From: Megamerina dolium
Lineage: Eukaryota; Arthropoda; Insecta; Diptera; Megamerinidae
Assembly: GCA_963854835.1 (NCBI GenBank)
Contig: OY978526.1
Location: 94,397,904-94,461,903 of the forward strand
DNA length: 64,000 bases
Direction: 5' to 3'
In this document: piece by piece, positions 60,710 through 64,000 of the stretch
How positions within the stretch are numbered: the first letter of the stretch is position 1
How the letters are laid out: each line of letters opens with the position of its first letter
Made by a program: the position numbers and the translations under genes
The notes under the pieces: model-generated
What the model was told of the DNA's origin: nothing
The model's input: only the letters and a program-made list of their open reading frames with translations
The model's database searches: none

Positions 60710-62340
60710 TTGGCCTTCCGGAAGGAATTTTTCATACGCGATAGGAATTGCATGTTATGTTGCTATGTTGCTTCATAGAAACGTTTGGGCGGTGGTAAAT
60801 ATTGATATATGGTGGGTTGATGGAACTAATGACATTTCCGTGCTTTAAGCGTGTGAAGATACGTTAATTTGAAAAGAGTCACGGCTCATGGTACCTAGTT
60901 CGCCTCAAATAAAATGTCATTAACTGGTTTTTCTGCTGGCATACGCTGCATAGGTTTAAGTTTTTCTAATTTTTCACTCCAGTATGATGTCGCTGAGTTT
61001 ATTTTGTTGTTTGCATAAAAGCTTAAACATTTTCAGATTCTAACTGGGTGAGCGTTCAAGATACGTAATAATTGCTGCAATATTGCAGCTTTGTTGTTTG
61101 CTGGCAGCACTACTATTGGTACTCATGACGATAAAACGGCGTGTGCAACTTAAGTTGTGATAATGATTGCAACCGATCAAACTTGACACGTAGACGACTA
61201 CACTAAAGTTTCATTAACATACATTTTCCGAAAATAAAACAAAATCAGGACTATCATGAACAACTTTCATTAAACGTTTCACAAATATATTAATTTTTAA
61301 TACTTCGAGCGAAAAAAAAACAAAAGAAACTAAATTGAATTATTTCAGTGCTATTAGCTTACATACAATTTTGTCGCATGTCAAATTAGAAATAGATTGC
61401 AGTCGACCACTGCGCCAATTGTCGGCATGTGGCAATGTCGCAGTATAGCAGTCAACTCAGGAAAGTCATGCTATTATATTTCTTGCAATGCTGCAGCCGC
61501 AGTCAAACTGTTTACTACTACCGTGGTTATATTATCAATCAATTGAACTCTAATAAAAACATTGTTAATTTCAATACAAAATGATAAATGAACTCCCAAA
61601 ATGAACATATGCATGTCAATCAGTTCTGATTGCTGATCTAGGCACCAATCAGACCAATTTCACCAGTATTGCCATATGCAATTTTAAAAAAAGAAAAGAA
61701 AATGTGAACTAAATAAATAATCCAACATTGCTTTACGGGTATTAATTATTATTAATTTTATTAATTAATTATTAATTTCAGTCCTTTGAAGCCAATATAG
61801 GAAAAAGTTGAGAACTATTGACACCAGCACTGCCAGTTGTTGATCTGGCGGTTTCGCATTTCCAACTGGTGTTACACTTTTTTTCTATCCTTTTCAATGA
61901 GCCACTGGATGGTCTGGAATTTCGCATCGGTCATCTATATGTCATTTTACAAGACCCAGAAGTCGTTATGTTGTAGTTCCTTTGGCAGGAATGTGAAAGA
62001 GCCGTTTGTACTTTGTTTTTTCGCCATTTTTTTTATCCCACTTGAAAGTTTTATTTTTGGCCGATTTTTCGATTATACTTTTTCTATTAACTCAATTATT
62101 TTTCCCAGTACACTTCTATGATTATCGTTTCAGAAACACACATTCTCAGCATTTATGGTTGCTGTTTTAATCAAATCATTCAGCGCGGTATCCATTATGA
62201 AATCGAAATTTAATTTGACACAATTAATTTGATAAAATATTACATTTCTGTCTAATACATCTTGCGTAACCACGCAACAATCTAAATAGGTGAAACGGAT
62301 AATGAATGCCATAATTGGCGTTCAATTGATTGGTAATATA
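60710..62340. other. Intergenic DNA
   Basis: Contains the dispersed repeat at 61515-61710. A minus-strand stretch at about 62120-61810 (RPKIKLSSGIKK, DAKFQTIQWLIEKD) looks like decayed coding sequence, but I cannot assign it. Confidence 0.35.
61515..61710. repeat. Dispersed repeat (partner 34620-34797)
   Basis: Same block order as 34620-34797, same orientation, moderate divergence. Confidence 0.8.
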
Positions 62341-62348
62341 ATCATGCC

Positions 62349-62548
62349 ATTAGTGGGATAATACACTTTTGCTAACGATATTTTTCTGGTTTTACTCTCT
62401 CGTCAATGTTTTGTTTGAATCTATATTACACTTTCAAACTTCAACAGCAAAGAAAAGTTTAAAGTGAATTATTATTTCCTCTCTTTTGCTGCAACAACAA
62501 TTTCAATGGCTGTGCAGCAAAAGTTTGATAGTATAATATCCCACTAAT
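62349..62548. mobile_element. MITE of 200 bp
   Basis: Left end ATTAGTGGGATAATACACTT; right end, on minus, ATTAGTGGGATATTATACTA, both leading towards ACTTTTGCT. No coding. Target duplication not resolved. Confidence 0.7.
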
Positions 62549-62624
62549 ATACCTCTTAGATTGACAACACTGGTTTGTTCTGTGCTTCTGACATTTCTGT
62601 ATATTTCATATTTGGTCATTCAAA

Positions 62625-62789
62625 ATGGCCGACACCCAATTCAGCAAATTAAATGGTGAAATTCAGCTATATGCTGCAGAAAACGTTCCCGCGCGTATAA
62701 TGAAAAATTGTGGAACGACGGCAGCCATTGTTGATGCCAGGCAATATTGTCAGCTCCTTGGAAAGAATATAATAAGTTTTTGTATTTAA
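62625..62789 (+). other. Short open frame with good start context, unidentified
   Basis: AAAATGGCC begins a 54-residue frame (MADTQFSKLNGEIQLYAAEN...). It could be a first coding exon of a gene continuing elsewhere or a random frame; a competing minus frame overlaps it. No family recognised. Confidence 0.2.
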
Positions 62790-64000
62790 AAAGGGGGGTT
62801 GGCATAAAGGATGGTTGAACGTATTCAAAATTTAATACATATTTAATAGTTTTATAATAGCTGAACCAAATTAGTATGTGGATAGAAAAAGTGTTCTTAT
62901 TGCAGTGTGTATGCACACGTATATTTACACACATGTTTATAAATGCCATCGTTTCTAAGTGAAGTATTCTGGACAATGTGAACAATTAAAACTATAATTT
63001 TTGGAAATATGACAATAAAGACTAAACATTAGTGTAAATCGAATCGATTAATAAGAAATTGAAATTCATTTTTAGTAAATGGACATAGTACTTCGTAAGT
63101 GATATTGTGAGTGATCGAATTGTGAAAATAAATATTCAGTGGTGGAGTAACCAAAACCCATAAATAGTGTCGACCTGACTGCGCATAAGTGAAAACTTTA
63201 ACAAAGTAAAACAAGCAAACAAAAAGAAATAATGAATACGATTGAATAGAATCTAAGTAAAAGGAAAATATTATATTTGTGAGATAAAAATGCCAGAATA
63301 CGAAAAATGTAAACTCGAATTAATTAAAAAAAAGGAAAGGATGTGTTTCGAAAAATTTATATGAAAAGTTCTTTTATGGAAGCCACATAAAAGAAAGGTA
63401 AATAATTATAACTATTTTGCTTTTATAATAAATAAATAGATGTGAAGATGAAACAATAAAAACTAAATATTTGTAAAATATTGAAATAAAAGCATATAAA
63501 ATGTTCCCTTTTAATATATCTTAATATCGAGTGAGTGCAATTTACACCATTGTGTATTTTGCAAAATTTTTATAGACATAAATCGCGATAATATTGTTTA
63601 AAATTTGTGTATAATATCATCTTGTTGCATCCTTTTCTTGGGACTTAAATGCAATAGAGCAACACCTCGTATTTGTCGAAAAATCGTGTGTAAAGCACAT
63701 AACTGGATATCGAAATGTGTGATATACTCGAAATATATATATATATATGTATGCCCTTGTGTAGATACATGTAGATACATAGATAGCAAATCAATAATGT
63801 TATTGTATTTTGTTTTACATTCCAAAATCATATTTAAATGATTAAAGCAGCATATATTTGTTAGTAGATATTTTTTTAAGTTCATTCGGATACTTTATTT
63901 TAAAATAAAAAATCCTTAATTTAATATTACACAATATTAAATCCTCCCTGATGTGGTTAGTATTAAAGAGGAAAACAAAAAACGCACAGATACAAAGAGT
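62790..64000. other. AT-rich intergenic DNA
   Basis: Poly-A/T runs and a small TA run near 63737-63750. No gene or repeat family identified. Confidence 0.5.

Overview
The window is nuclear DNA from a higher dipteran fly. The sequence is AT-rich and intron-bearing. Four host genes resemble Drosophila orthologues, and the transposon load (mariner, Tc1, I-like, jockey, R1, RTE, gypsy, BEL, hAT and MITE relics) suits a large-genome cyclorrhaphan such as a tephritid. The species is inference. No bacterial features, CRISPR array, intact rRNA gene or functional tRNA gene was found.

Layout. 1-7740: Tc1-like relics interrupted by a nearly complete I-clade non-LTR retrotransposon (minus strand), then a mariner copy. 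7845-18928 (+): a PA-TM-RING E3 ubiquitin ligase of the Godzilla/RNF13 type in eight coding exons, with introns holding two RTE-like fragments, a mariner with matching terminal inverted repeats and a Tc1 relic. 18929-22717: intergenic relics. 22718-26601 (+): Mediator subunit MED31 in three exons; its 28-base first exon is 2.8 kb upstream, across an intron full of mariner and gypsy pieces. 26602-29825: intergenic, with a jockey-like fragment. 29826-32987 (-): TFIIF alpha subunit (RAP74), five exons. 33199-34198: an exactly 1000-bp hAT element with perfect ends and a small BED-finger gene. 34207-40270: intergenic, with inverted-repeat elements and mariner debris. 40272-55291 (-): a TMCC-family gene (dementin type), twelve proposed exons, its introns hosting mariner, Tc1, BEL, R1, SINE and nested MITE insertions. 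The gypsy/copia/mariner pieces at 52505-54945 lie in its first intron. 55292-64000: no recognised host gene, only relics and MITEs.

Functional links. MED31 and TFIIF alpha both serve RNA polymerase II transcription; Godzilla and the TMCC protein are predicted endomembrane proteins. Nothing in the sequence suggests co-regulation beyond tail-to-tail placement of MED31 and TFIIF alpha.

Main points for a second look: (1) -1 shifts in A-runs in three unrelated coding regions, including the host RING gene, which suggest homopolymer under-calling in the assembly; (2) a three-level MITE nest in a TMCC intron, with an empty site elsewhere in the window that fixes a TAA target duplication; (3) a compact hAT element encoding only an 86-residue BED protein; (4) a tRNA-derived SINE family with three copies, two of them head to head in opposite orientation; (5) a perfect 28-bp palindrome inside a gypsy LTR region. 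I found no clearly new biological system. Coordinates were read by eye and no database search was run.
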